Shown here piece by piece: positions 56,268-63,724 of a stretch of DNA of 64,000 bases. Position 1 is the stretch's first letter, and each line of letters begins with the position of its first letter. This DNA comes from DAISKN01 sp963716925. Lineage in GTDB: Bacteria > Acidobacteriota > Vicinamibacteria > Marinacidobacterales > SMYC01. The position numbers and the translations under genes are program-made. The notes under the pieces are model-generated. The model searched no databases. It had not been told where the DNA came from and worked only from the letters and a program-made list of their open reading frames with translations. The stretch lies in the NCBI GenBank assembly GCA_963716925.1, contig CAVQUX010000006.1, positions 434,001 through 498,000 on the forward strand, written 5' to 3'.

Positions 56268-56621
56268 TTACGCCCACGTAAGAAACTGGGGAGGCGCAAG
56301 GAGGCCTCGCTTGCGGAGCGGAGCGGGACCCTCCTCCTCGCAAAGCCGCCGAAGTCGCGGCATGGTCTCGGCGGCGCGGACGAGGAAGACCGTCGTCGGG
56401 CTAGCGGGAGCGGCCAAGGCCCAGGCGGGCGCGGGTTGTCCCGCGCGGGAGGCCATCAGTTCCACCACGCCCGCCGCGACGGCGCGTCCAACCGGAGAGA
56501 GTCCCTCGGGACTCTCAAGCTCCGACCACGAGAGGCCATTGCGGGCGGCATCGATCACCCACTGACGTGCCTCGAGTGTGTCCCCGCGAAGAAGCGCGTC
56601 CACGAGATCACGGAGGTCCAT
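56268..56621 (-). CDS. Hypothetical protein with small helical domain
   Basis: 117 residues, start ATG 56621: LRDLVDALLRGDTLEARQWVIDA, then LSPVGRAVAAGVVELMASRAGQPAPAWALAA and a Leu/Arg-rich tail. Helical, no signal. I recall similar short proteins beside toxin-like or nucleotidyltransferase genes, but no family is assigned. The start overlaps the end of the upstream chimeric frame by 14 bp, suggesting that this was the second gene of a pair whose first gene is broken. Confidence 0.5.
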   Translation of the reverse strand: MDLRDLVDALLRGDTLEARQWVIDAARNGLSWSELESPEGLSPVGRAVAAGVVELMASRAGQPAPAWALAAPASPTTVFLVRAAETMPRLRRLCEEEGPAPLRKRGLLAPPQFLTWA

Positions 56622-56805
56622 GAAGCGCCTCCCACAAATCTTCGAACGCATATCGCGCCTTCAATTCTCTTCCGGGAACCAGGTGACGATCGATCGCCAC
56701 GTCGCGCCCAAGCTTCGCATCCTTCGCCCGATACACCTCACCCATGCCGCCTCTTCCGATCGACGCCAGGATTTCGTAGTGCGCGAGCTTCTGGCCGGAA
56801 ATCAA
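56608..56805 (-). pseudogene. Chimeric remnant: kinase N-lobe start fused to another gene end
   Basis: 65 residues. The first ~37 are the N-terminal lobe of a Hanks Ser/Thr kinase (YEILASIGRGGMGEVYRAKD...LGRDVAI), which stops just before the catalytic Lys. It runs straight into an unrelated tail (VPGRELKARYAFEDLWEALHGPP) that overlaps the next gene. The junction at about 56,695 is in GATCGATCG. It appears to be a recombination relic. Confidence 0.6.
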
Positions 56806-57041
56806 TTGCCCTCCAGCCTGGAATCTTAGGTCCCCGGTGGACAGGGGCGCAAGGTCGAACGAACGCGCATCGTATGAACACCCGTCGCGCAGTCAAGCCT
56901 GTTTTAGATATACGAGTAAGAGGACGACCCTGTACGTTCTACCTTGAGCCGGATGTGAAGCTTCGCCTCGTTAACCACCTCCCCGGTAAAGCCCGCGGAT
57001 TGCCCGCGAGCCGGCCCAGGACATAATATCCCCGGCTCGAC
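56806..57041. other. Intergenic stretch, possible short frame
   Basis: About 235 bp between the kinase relic and the binding-protein gene. A 50-codon frame 56874-57026 plus (RGRPCTFYLEPDVKLRLVNHLPGK) has no family likeness and no good ribosome-binding site, so it is not called. The upstream operon promoter probably lies here. Confidence 0.4.
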
Positions 57042-58535
57042 ATGCGACTCGTACGGCTGCTGCTTCCGCTGCTCCTCGTTCGATGCGCCCCCGCGACCGC
57101 ACCGACGGCGATTCGCGTCGGGACCGACGTCGACGCTTCGTCGCTCGATCCACGCCTCATGCGCGATACCACTTCGTACCGTGTGGTCGACCTGCTCTAC
57201 GACGGCCTCGTCCGCCTCGATCGCGAGCTCACGCCCCTCCCCGCCCTCGCGACCTCCTGGGAGAGTCCCGAGCCCACCCGATGGATCTTCCACCTCCGCG
57301 AGGATGTGAGGTTTCACGACGGGAGCGAGCTCACCTCCGAGGACGTGGTCCATACTCTCGAGACTCTGCGGGATCCCGGCTTCGGCGCTCCCCTCCGTTC
57401 GCTCTACAAGCCCATTGCCCGGGTGGAAGCGCCCGACGCGCGGACCGTGGTCATCCACGTGGAGAGGCCCTACGCGCCTCTCCTCAGCTACCTCGACGTC
57501 GGCATCGTGCCGCGCGAACGGGCAGATCTCGGAAGTCATCCCATCGGAACCGGACCGTACCGGCTGAAGCGATGGGATCGAGGGAGCAGGATCTCGCTCG
57601 AAGCCAACCGGGAGTACTGGGGCGGTGCCCCGAAGCTCGACGCAATCGAGATCGTGGTCGTACCCGACAACACCGCCCGCGCCCAGGCGTTCGAGGCCGG
57701 CGACCTCGACCTCATCCAGTCGCCGCTATCGCCCCAGGACATCCGCCGTCTTTCCGCCGACCCGCGGTTCGAGAGCCACGTCGAGAGCGGCGCCGCGATC
57801 ACTTACTTCAACTTCAACACGTCGCGGCCCCCTCTCGATCAGCCGGACGTTCGCCGGGCGATCGCCATGCTCATCGACCAGGAGACGATTCTGAACCGCA
57901 TCTACGAAGGGAGCGACGAGCGCGGCCGCTCGGTGCTCCTCCCCTCCTCCTGGGCGTTCTCCAGCGAGGTGGCGCAGCCGACGTATGATCCCGAACGTGC
58001 GGAGGCGCTGCTCGAAGAGTTGGGATTCCGCGACGCGGACGGCGATGGAGTCCGCGAACGGGGCGGCCGGAAGCTGGCTTTCGAGCTCGGGACGCACGGC
58101 GAAGACGTGAATCGCGTCCAGACCGTCGAGTATCTCCAGACCCAGCTGAAGTCCCACGGCATCGAGGTCGGTTTACGCATCGCCGACTGGCCCAGTTTTT
58201 CCATGCGCCGCGACGCCTCCGACTTCGACGTCATTCTCCTCGGCTGGACGCAGCTCGTCGATCCCGACAAGGGGCTCTACGATCAGTTCCGCTCCGAGGG
58301 CGGCCTCAACTGGGGACGTTACCGCAACCCGCAGGTCGATGAGCTTCTGGAGAAGGGCCGCGCGACGCTCGACCGAAGTGATCGGGCGTCGATCTATCGC
58401 GAGGTGGCCGCGATCATCGCCTCCGACGTCCCTTATTACGTTCTCTCGTACCAGGGCTATCACGTCTTTCACTCGAAGCGCATCGCGGGTTTCGATACGG
58501 ACCCTCGCGGGATGCTCCGGGGTTTTCACGACTGA
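57042..58535 (+). CDS. ABC transporter solute-binding lipoprotein (SBP family 5)
   Basis: 497 residues with a lipoprotein-like signal (LLLPLLLVRCAPATA). The family 5 signature is visible: ALATSWESPEPTRWIFHLREDVRFHDGSELTSEDVVHTLE, GTGPYRLKRWDRGSRISLEANREYWGG, and RRAIAMLIDQETILNRIYEG. It binds peptides, opines or similar solutes for the two permeases downstream (two bases to the next start). The ligand cannot be told. Confidence 0.9.
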   Translation: MRLVRLLLPLLLVRCAPATAPTAIRVGTDVDASSLDPRLMRDTTSYRVVDLLYDGLVRLDRELTPLPALATSWESPEPTRWIFHLREDVRFHDGSELTSEDVVHTLETLRDPGFGAPLRSLYKPIARVEAPDARTVVIHVERPYAPLLSYLDVGIVPRERADLGSHPIGTGPYRLKRWDRGSRISLEANREYWGGAPKLDAIEIVVVPDNTARAQAFEAGDLDLIQSPLSPQDIRRLSADPRFESHVESGAAITYFNFNTSRPPLDQPDVRRAIAMLIDQETILNRIYEGSDERGRSVLLPSSWAFSSEVAQPTYDPERAEALLEELGFRDADGDGVRERGGRKLAFELGTHGEDVNRVQTVEYLQTQLKSHGIEVGLRIADWPSFSMRRDASDFDVILLGWTQLVDPDKGLYDQFRSEGGLNWGRYRNPQVDELLEKGRATLDRSDRASIYREVAAIIASDVPYYVLSYQGYHVFHSKRIAGFDTDPRGMLRGFHD

Positions 58536-58537
58536 GC

Positions 58538-59479
58538 GTGTTGCGCTACATCGTTCGAAGGCTTTCCGTCTTCGTCCTGACGCTGCTCGGTGTGGCCGTC
58601 GGCGTCTCCGCGCTCCTGCGACTCGTGCCCGGCGACCCGGCGGTGGTGTTTCTGGGCGAGAACGCCACTCCGGAGAACGTGGCGGAGCTCCGGCACGCGC
58701 TCGGGCTCGACCTCCCCTGGCCGGTCCATCTCGCGCGCTACGTCTCCGGCATCCCGACGGGCAACCTCGGCCTGTCGCTGTTCCAGAGGGTGCCGGTCTC
58801 CGAGCTCATCGCGGAGAGACTCCCCGCGACTCTGGAGCTCGCGCTCGCGGCGCTTCTGTTCGGAGTGGCGATCGGCTTCGCCCTGGGCGTGATCTCTGCT
58901 CTGAAGCGGGGCTCGCTCGCCGATCTCGCGGTCCTGGTCTTCGCCCAGCTCGGGGTCTCGATGCCGGTCTTCTGGCTCGGAATCCTGCTCTCGGCGCTCT
59001 TCGCCGTGCGTTGGGGCTTGTTCCCCGCCGTGGGCCGGGGCTCCCTCGCCCATCTCGTTCTTCCGGCGCTCACCCTGGGGCTGGGGCTCGCTTCCATCGC
59101 GAGCCGCCTCGTGCGCGCCTCTCTTCTCGATACGCTCCAGGAAGTCTACGTGCTCGGCGCGCGTGCGCGCGGTCTTCCCCGCTTTCGGGTAATCGCCCAT
59201 GCCCTGCGAAACGCTCTGCTTCCCGTGGTGAGCGTTCTCGGGGTCCGGTTCGGAACGCTTCTCGGAGGCTCGGTCCTGACGGAGAGCGTCTTCGGCTGGC
59301 CGGGACTCGGGACGCTCGCGGTGGGGGCGATCTCGCAGCGGGATTTTCCGCTGGTCCAGGGAATCGTCTTCGTCTTCGCGACGCTCTTCCTCGCCCTCCA
59401 CCTCGCCGTAGACCTCGTCTATGGGGTGTTGGACCCTCGCATCCGGATCGAAGCCGGAGGTGGCCCATCCGCAGACTGA
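58538..59479 (+). CDS. ABC transporter permease (DppB/GsiC type)
   Basis: 313 residues with six membrane helices (VFVLTLLGVAVGVSALLRLVPGDPAV; LALAALLFGVAIGFALGVIS) and the EAA-loop region LDTLQEVYVLGARARGLPRF...HALRNALLPVV. This pairs with the next permease as the transmembrane channel of a peptide/opine importer. It ends in a CTGA overlap with the next frame. Confidence 0.9.
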   Translation: MLRYIVRRLSVFVLTLLGVAVGVSALLRLVPGDPAVVFLGENATPENVAELRHALGLDLPWPVHLARYVSGIPTGNLGLSLFQRVPVSELIAERLPATLELALAALLFGVAIGFALGVISALKRGSLADLAVLVFAQLGVSMPVFWLGILLSALFAVRWGLFPAVGRGSLAHLVLPALTLGLGLASIASRLVRASLLDTLQEVYVLGARARGLPRFRVIAHALRNALLPVVSVLGVRFGTLLGGSVLTESVFGWPGLGTLAVGAISQRDFPLVQGIVFVFATLFLALHLAVDLVYGVLDPRIRIEAGGGPSAD

Positions 59480-60291
59480 GCCTTCCCCTCCCTTTGGGCG
59501 GCCTGCTGGTCGTCCTCGTGCTCAGCGTGTCGGTGTTCGCCCCCTGGCTCACCGGCCACGCACCCGAGGAAATGGACATGGAAGCGAGGCTCTCGAGCCC
59601 CTCGGCCGCCCACTGGCTCGGAACCGACAACTTCGGACGCGACCTCTGGGCGCGAATCGCCTTCGGTTCGAGAATCTCCCTCACCATCGCCCTCACGTCC
59701 GTCACTGCGGCTCTCGTCCTGGGGACTCTGGTGGGGCTCGCCTCCGGATACTTCGGAGGGCTCCTCGATCACGCGTTCATGCGGATCGCCGATCTGTTCC
59801 TGGCCTTTCCTCCGTTCATCCTCGTACTCGCGCTCGTGGCGGTTCTCGGCCCCGGGGTATCGAGCGTCACCCTGGCTCTCACCGCGATCTCCTGGACGGA
59901 GTACGCGCGGCTGGTCCGCGCGATCACCCTCTCCGAGGCACGGCGCGACTACGTCACCGCGGCGAGGTCGCTCGGGGCGACTCACGCGAATCTCATGTTC
60001 CGGCAGGTCCTGCCTCGCGCCTTCGGCCCGCTGTCGGTCGTTGCGACGCTCGGCATCGGCACCGCGATCGTCGCCGAGTCGGGTCTGAGCTTTCTCGGAT
60101 TCGGCGTCGAGCCGCCCGCGCCCACCTGGGGCTGGACTCTCGCCTATGGGATGCGCTACTTAAGGAGCCACATGTGGCTTTCGACGGCGCCGGGGCTCGC
60201 GATCCTGGTGACGGTGCTCGGATTCAATCTGCTCGGAGACGGCCTGCGGGATCGGCTGGATCCCCGAGGTCTCGTGCGAGGCCCTTCATGA
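59476..60291 (+). CDS. ABC transporter permease (DppC/GsiD type), start uncertain
   Basis: Around 271 residues of the DppC family: helix LGGLLVVLVLSVSVFAPWLTG, GTDNFGRDLWARIAFGSRISL, the EAA-loop EARRDYVTAARSLGATHANLMFRQVLPRA and SFLGFGVEPPAPTWGWTLAYG. No ATG/GTG in frame: CTG 59476 gives a CTGA overlap with the first permease and has GGAGGTGG 12 bases upstream; TTG 59494 or an indel near GTG 59460 are the alternatives. Ends ATGA into the M14 hydrolase gene. No ATPase genes are adjacent; they must be encoded elsewhere. Confidence 0.8.
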   Translation: MSLPLPLGGLLVVLVLSVSVFAPWLTGHAPEEMDMEARLSSPSAAHWLGTDNFGRDLWARIAFGSRISLTIALTSVTAALVLGTLVGLASGYFGGLLDHAFMRIADLFLAFPPFILVLALVAVLGPGVSSVTLALTAISWTEYARLVRAITLSEARRDYVTAARSLGATHANLMFRQVLPRAFGPLSVVATLGIGTAIVAESGLSFLGFGVEPPAPTWGWTLAYGMRYLRSHMWLSTAPGLAILVTVLGFNLLGDGLRDRLDPRGLVRGPS

Positions 60292-61211
60292 CGAACGTTT
60301 CCAGAATCCCCCTCGCTTCGATGGCGGACGGCGGCGAAATGGCGCTCTACCTCCACGAGATCCAGGGCTTTTCGGGGGACGGTCCTACGGTCGGGATCTG
60401 CGCCGGCATCCATGGAAACGAAAGGACCGGCACCGAGATCGTTCTCGAGATCGCGAGGCGATTCACCGAGGGGCGGTTCCGGGGACGCCTGGTTCTCCTT
60501 CCCGTCGCCGATCCTCCCGCATTCGCCGCCAACCGCCGGCATGCGCCCGTCGATGACCTGAACTTGAACCGCGTCTTCCCCGGCGATGGACGCGGCTGGT
60601 TCTCGGACCATCTCGCAGAAGTCATCACTTCGGAGTTCCTCGAGCGCATCGACGTCCTTCTCGATCTCCACTCCGGAGGCGACCGGCCGACCGTCGACTA
60701 CATCTATATCCGCAACGCCGAGGAGCTCTCGCGCGCGTTCGGCTCTCGGGTTCTCTACCGACAGACGGAGGGGAAGGAAGGCACCATCTTCTCCGGCACC
60801 TCCGTCGGGGTTGCGGAAAAGCGCGGCATTCCCGCGGTCACGGTGGAGCTCGGCGGCGGGCTCGTCGACCAGAGGCCGTACGTCGCCCGCGGGGTTCGCG
60901 GAATCGCGAACGTCCTCGCGAAGTTGAGGATGACCGATGAGGCGCTCTCGCCGCCGCCGGAGCAGATCGTCGCGGCCTCGATCGTCACCATCCGTCCCCG
61001 CATGGGAGGTTTTCTCGAGACCGAAGCTCCTCCGCTGGGAGAGACCATCGAGGAGGGCGCTGTCCTCGGCCGCGTGGTGAGCCCCTACACGTTCGAGGAG
61101 CTCGAGGTGATCCGGAACCCCGTCCCCAAAGGGATCATGATCCTCTCTCACTTGACGAGAAACGTCGTCGAGCCGGGGGACTACGGATACATGGTGGGCG
61201 AGCCAGCTTGA
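60288..61211 (+). CDS. Succinylglutamate desuccinylase/aspartoacylase-family (M14) hydrolase
   Basis: 307 residues: zinc site CAGIHGNERTGTEIV (His, Glu), DLNLNRVFPGDGRGW, LLDLHSGGDRPTVDY (second His) and a C-terminal biotinyl-like beta domain (GGFLETEAPPLGETIEEGAVLGRVVSP). It cleaves N-acyl-amino acids or related amides. It is coupled to the ABC permease by ATGA, so it probably processes the imported substrate in the cytoplasm. Confidence 0.85.
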   Translation: MTNVSRIPLASMADGGEMALYLHEIQGFSGDGPTVGICAGIHGNERTGTEIVLEIARRFTEGRFRGRLVLLPVADPPAFAANRRHAPVDDLNLNRVFPGDGRGWFSDHLAEVITSEFLERIDVLLDLHSGGDRPTVDYIYIRNAEELSRAFGSRVLYRQTEGKEGTIFSGTSVGVAEKRGIPAVTVELGGGLVDQRPYVARGVRGIANVLAKLRMTDEALSPPPEQIVAASIVTIRPRMGGFLETEAPPLGETIEEGAVLGRVVSPYTFEELEVIRNPVPKGIMILSHLTRNVVEPGDYGYMVGEPA

Positions 61212-61224
61212 CTATCGGCCCCGC

Positions 61225-61265
61225 CTTGACATATCTTGAATCGTCAAGATGGCTACCATCAAGAT
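61225..61265. promoter_or_regulatory. Likely toxin-antitoxin operator: TCAAGAT inverted/direct repeats
   Basis: ATCTTGA (61233-61239) and TCAAGAT (61244-61250) form a perfect 7-bp inverted repeat around ATCG and run into the antitoxin start codon at 61249. A further TCAAGAT lies at 61259-61265, 15 bp on, inside the gene. CTTGAC/GTCAAG (61225/61243) forms an outer pair. Ribbon-helix-helix antitoxins typically bind such repeats to repress their own operon. A TTGACA (-35-like) at 61226-61231 precedes it, but no good -10 was seen. Confidence 0.55.
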
Positions 61266-61461
61266 TAGCTCGAAGGTCGATGCCGCGCTGTGGGAAGAAA
61301 TGAAAGAGCTCGCGGAAGAGTCTCACCAAAGTATCTCGGGTCTGCTCACGGATGCGATTCGCGACTTCCTGCGAAAGAGGCGAGTACGGCCAGAGGTCTT
61401 GAAGCATCTCGAGTCCTCCCTCGCCGACAACGAGGAATTGGGCCGACTCCTTGCCCGGTGA
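61249..61461 (+). CDS. Ribbon-helix-helix antitoxin
   Basis: 70 residues with the RHH fold: strand MATIKISSKVDAALWEEMKEL then helices AEESHQSISGLLTDAIRDFLRKRRV and a C-terminal tail (RPEVLKHLESSLADNEELGRLLAR) that should wrap the toxin. It lies upstream of a Doc toxin with an 11-bp overlap, the usual antitoxin-first order. Repeats at its start suggest self-repression. Confidence 0.8.
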   Translation: MATIKISSKVDAALWEEMKELAEESHQSISGLLTDAIRDFLRKRRVRPEVLKHLESSLADNEELGRLLAR

Positions 61462-61840
61462 GACCGTTTCCTTCCTCACCGTCGATGAAGTTCTCGCGAT
61501 TCACGAGGGATTGATCCGGGCATTCGGAGGACCTCCGGGAGTTCGGGATTTGGGGCTTCTGGAGAGCGCACTCTTCCGACCGCAAACCGGCTACTACGAA
61601 GACCTCACCGCGATGGCTGCAGCGCTTTTCGAATCGCTCCTCATGAACCACCCGTTCATCGACGGAAACAAGCGTGTCGCATTCTTTGCGACCGATGTGT
61701 TCCTTCGATTGAACGACTGGCGCTTGAGAGTCGATGCGAAGGAGGCGCACAGCTTTCTCATCGGACTGCTGGAGCGAAGGGTCTGCGACTTCGACCACCT
61801 GCTACCCTGGATCCGGCGATCGCTCACTCGGCTCGAGTGA
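61451..61840 (+). CDS. doc: Doc-family (Fic fold) toxin
   Basis: 129 residues, start TTG 61451. The Fic/Doc motif HPFIDGNKRVAFFATDVFL (HxFx(D/E)GNKR) is complete, and the flanking GVRDLGLLESALFRPQTGYYEDLTAMAAALFESLLMNHPF matches Doc. Doc phosphorylates EF-Tu in P1; the conserved motif supports a similar kinase-like toxin here. The start overlaps the antitoxin's end by 11 bp. Its last 17 bases overlap the hydrolase relic on the other strand. Confidence 0.85.
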   Translation: MPGETVSFLTVDEVLAIHEGLIRAFGGPPGVRDLGLLESALFRPQTGYYEDLTAMAAALFESLLMNHPFIDGNKRVAFFATDVFLRLNDWRLRVDAKEAHSFLIGLLERRVCDFDHLLPWIRRSLTRLE

Positions 61841-62290
61841 ACGCGCCGGTATCCAGGAACTTCTGACATAGCTCCGCGGTGTCCGACGCATCATGATGAG
61901 CGTATGCGTGTGATGCAGAACGACGAAGTCCGACATTCCCTCGAGCTTGGCGCCCTCGACCGAGACCGCCCCGTCGTTGGGCTCGTCGACGCCGATGCGG
62001 TGTCCGCGGTCTCCGACGATGACCCCGAACTCGACCGGCGGCACGGGAAGCGTTCGGAAGAACTCCGGGTCGGCGAGCTTCTGCCCGGAGTCTCCCGTCC
62101 ACAGCTGGAACAGGCGGTTCTGTCGAAGGGCAGAGGCGAGCTGCGCCAGTCGAGCGTGCGGGAGAGCATCACGATCCGGCCGAGTCCCTGGGCGAAATCC
62201 TTCGCGGAATTCGTTGCGCACGATGACTTTTCCCAGAGAATGTCCGATGAAGCGATCGATCGCGATCCGGCCCCTCCTCAATGCGCGAAC
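61824..62290 (-). pseudogene. Truncated alpha/beta hydrolase (lipase-like) relic
   Basis: Pieces of an alpha/beta hydrolase occur in three frames: RFIGHSLGKVIVRNEF (nucleophile elbow GHSLG), then AQGLGRIVMLSRTL, then GVIVGDRGHRIGVDEPNDGAVSVEGAKLEGMSDFVVLHHTHTL, then DASDTAELCQKFLDTGAFTR. The first ~90 residues are missing: the frame begins within a sequence like the leader of the HAF genes. At least three shifts plus truncation make it a real pseudogene, probably created by recombination with an HAF leader. Confidence 0.6.
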
Positions 62291-62438
62291 CGTGTACGCC
62301 GGACCGGTCCCGCCCACGAGTGCCGTTCTCTTCGCGCACCTTTACAGGCTAATCGCGGAAAAGAATTTCCTTTCTCAGGGGTCGGTCGATAAGAAATCCG
62401 ACTCCGCCTCACGGGGACAAGCCGCGCACGTGCCATAG
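62291..62438. repeat. Conserved HAF-leader copy A
   Basis: This spacer resembles 63564-63724 in order and composition. The 15-mer AATCGCGGAAAAGAA is at 62351-62365, and shared motifs are GGTGCGCG/GGGGCGC blocks and a terminal GTGCCATAGTACGGCATGCG that matches GTGCCACAGTACGGCATGCG in copy B. Read on the minus strand it lies upstream of a gene that has been replaced by the hydrolase relic. Confidence 0.65.
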
Positions 62439-63563
62439 TACGGCATGCGTCTCCCCGCTCGCTATAGTGCTGAAACCGACGATCTGACCGCGAAGATTCA
62501 CCGCCATAGCAGCGCTAACGGTGCCGCCCAGAGTACCAAGGTCGATCATCCCGTTCGACGCCGTCCACAAGAAAGCATGTGCTTCGTTTCTATTCGATAA
62601 AGAGCTGATTCCCACCACGTGGCCGCGGGCATTTACCGAAAGTGCTTGGGACTCTCCGCCCAGGGTACCGAGATCGATCATCCCGCCCGACTTCGTCCAC
62701 GAGAACGCGTGCACTTCCGCATCTCCCGTTGTATGGCTGAAGCCGACGACCTGGCCACGGGCGTTCACCGCATAGGCTCTGCTAGAGGTGCCGCCGACGG
62801 TGCCGAGGTCGATCATTCCACCTGACTGAGTCCACGAGAACGCATGCATTGGGGAACTGTCCGTATCGGGGATGACCTGGCTCTCGCCGACGACCTGGCC
62901 GCGGAAGTTGACCGCCCAAGCTATGCTGAGGCGGCCGCCCAGGGTGCCGAGGTCGACCATCCCGCCCGACGGCGTCCACGAGAACGCATGCTCCGGGGGA
63001 TTGCCGGCGGGGTAGCTGCTGCCGACGACCTGGCCGCGGGCGTTCACCGCATAGGCTTCGCTGGAGACGCCGCCCAGGGTGCCAAGATCGACCATCCCGC
63101 CCGACTCCGTCCACGAGAACGCATGCCCGGACGATTCGCCGACGACCTGGCCGCGGGCGTTCACCGCAAAGGCTTTGCTGAACGTGCCGCCGAGGTCGAT
63201 CATCCCGCCCGACTTCGTCCACGAGTACGCGTGCAATTCCGCATCTCCCGTTGTAGTGCTGATGCCGACGACCTGGCCGCGGACGTTCACCGCGAAGGCT
63301 TCGCTGTGCGAGCCGCCCAGAGTGCCAAGGTCGATCATCCCGCCTGACCGCGTCCACAAAAACGCGTGCATCTCGCCGGCCGCGGTAGTGCTGTTTCCGA
63401 CGACCTGCCCGCGGATGTTCAACGCTCTGGCTTCGCTGACCGTGCCGCCTAGCGTCCCGAGATCGACCGGGACGGGTGGTGTTACGACCTGAGCGCTCCC
63501 CGCAACCGCAACGAAGAGAACCGCAACCAGGACGATCAGCCCCCCAATGTTCCTCAACCCCAT
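62409..63563 (-). CDS. HAF-repeat secreted protein
   Basis: 384 residues with a signal peptide (GGLIVLVAVLFVAVAGSAQ) and eight HAF units, each about 40-45 residues with MIDLGTLGG, VNARGQVVG and HAFSWT cores (probable extracellular repeats). Start ATG 63563 follows GAGGCGG. Function unknown; HAF proteins are thought to be extracellular or cell-surface. A second copy lies upstream on the same strand, beyond a similar leader. Its stop lies within the 62291-62438 duplicated spacer. Confidence 0.8.
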   Translation of the reverse strand: MGLRNIGGLIVLVAVLFVAVAGSAQVVTPPVPVDLGTLGGTVSEARALNIRGQVVGNSTTAAGEMHAFLWTRSGGMIDLGTLGGSHSEAFAVNVRGQVVGISTTTGDAELHAYSWTKSGGMIDLGGTFSKAFAVNARGQVVGESSGHAFSWTESGGMVDLGTLGGVSSEAYAVNARGQVVGSSYPAGNPPEHAFSWTPSGGMVDLGTLGGRLSIAWAVNFRGQVVGESQVIPDTDSSPMHAFSWTQSGGMIDLGTVGGTSSRAYAVNARGQVVGFSHTTGDAEVHAFSWTKSGGMIDLGTLGGESQALSVNARGHVVGISSLSNRNEAHAFLWTASNGMIDLGTLGGTVSAAMAVNLRGQIVGFSTIASGETHAVLWHVRGLSP

Positions 63564-63724
63564 TTCGCACCGCCTCAAAGCGGGAACCGCGGACGCCGAA
63601 CCGTCCCCGCTCACGAATGTTGTTCTGTCAGCGCCCCTCTACAGAGAATCGCGGAAAAGAACGTCTTTTTTTTCAGGTCTGTCGAGAGGAATTCGAATCT
63701 GCCTCAGCGAGATACCTGGCCGCG
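63564..63724. promoter_or_regulatory. Conserved HAF-leader copy B (5' region of HAF gene)
   Basis: Noncoding DNA between the two HAF genes, matching the leader copy at 62291-62438 and ending at GAGGCGGTGCGAA before ATG 63563. The 15-mer AATCGCGGAAAAGAA is at 63647-63661. In the transcribed sense it reads TTCTTTTCCGCGATT, followed by a CTGTAGAGGGGCGCTGACAG-like stretch. Conservation beyond the coding sequence may mark a shared promoter or leader RNA. Confidence 0.55.

Noticed and set aside
56874..57026. 50-codon plus frame upstream of the binding-protein gene
   Set aside because: No ribosome-binding site or recognisable features; kept as a note in the intergenic entry.
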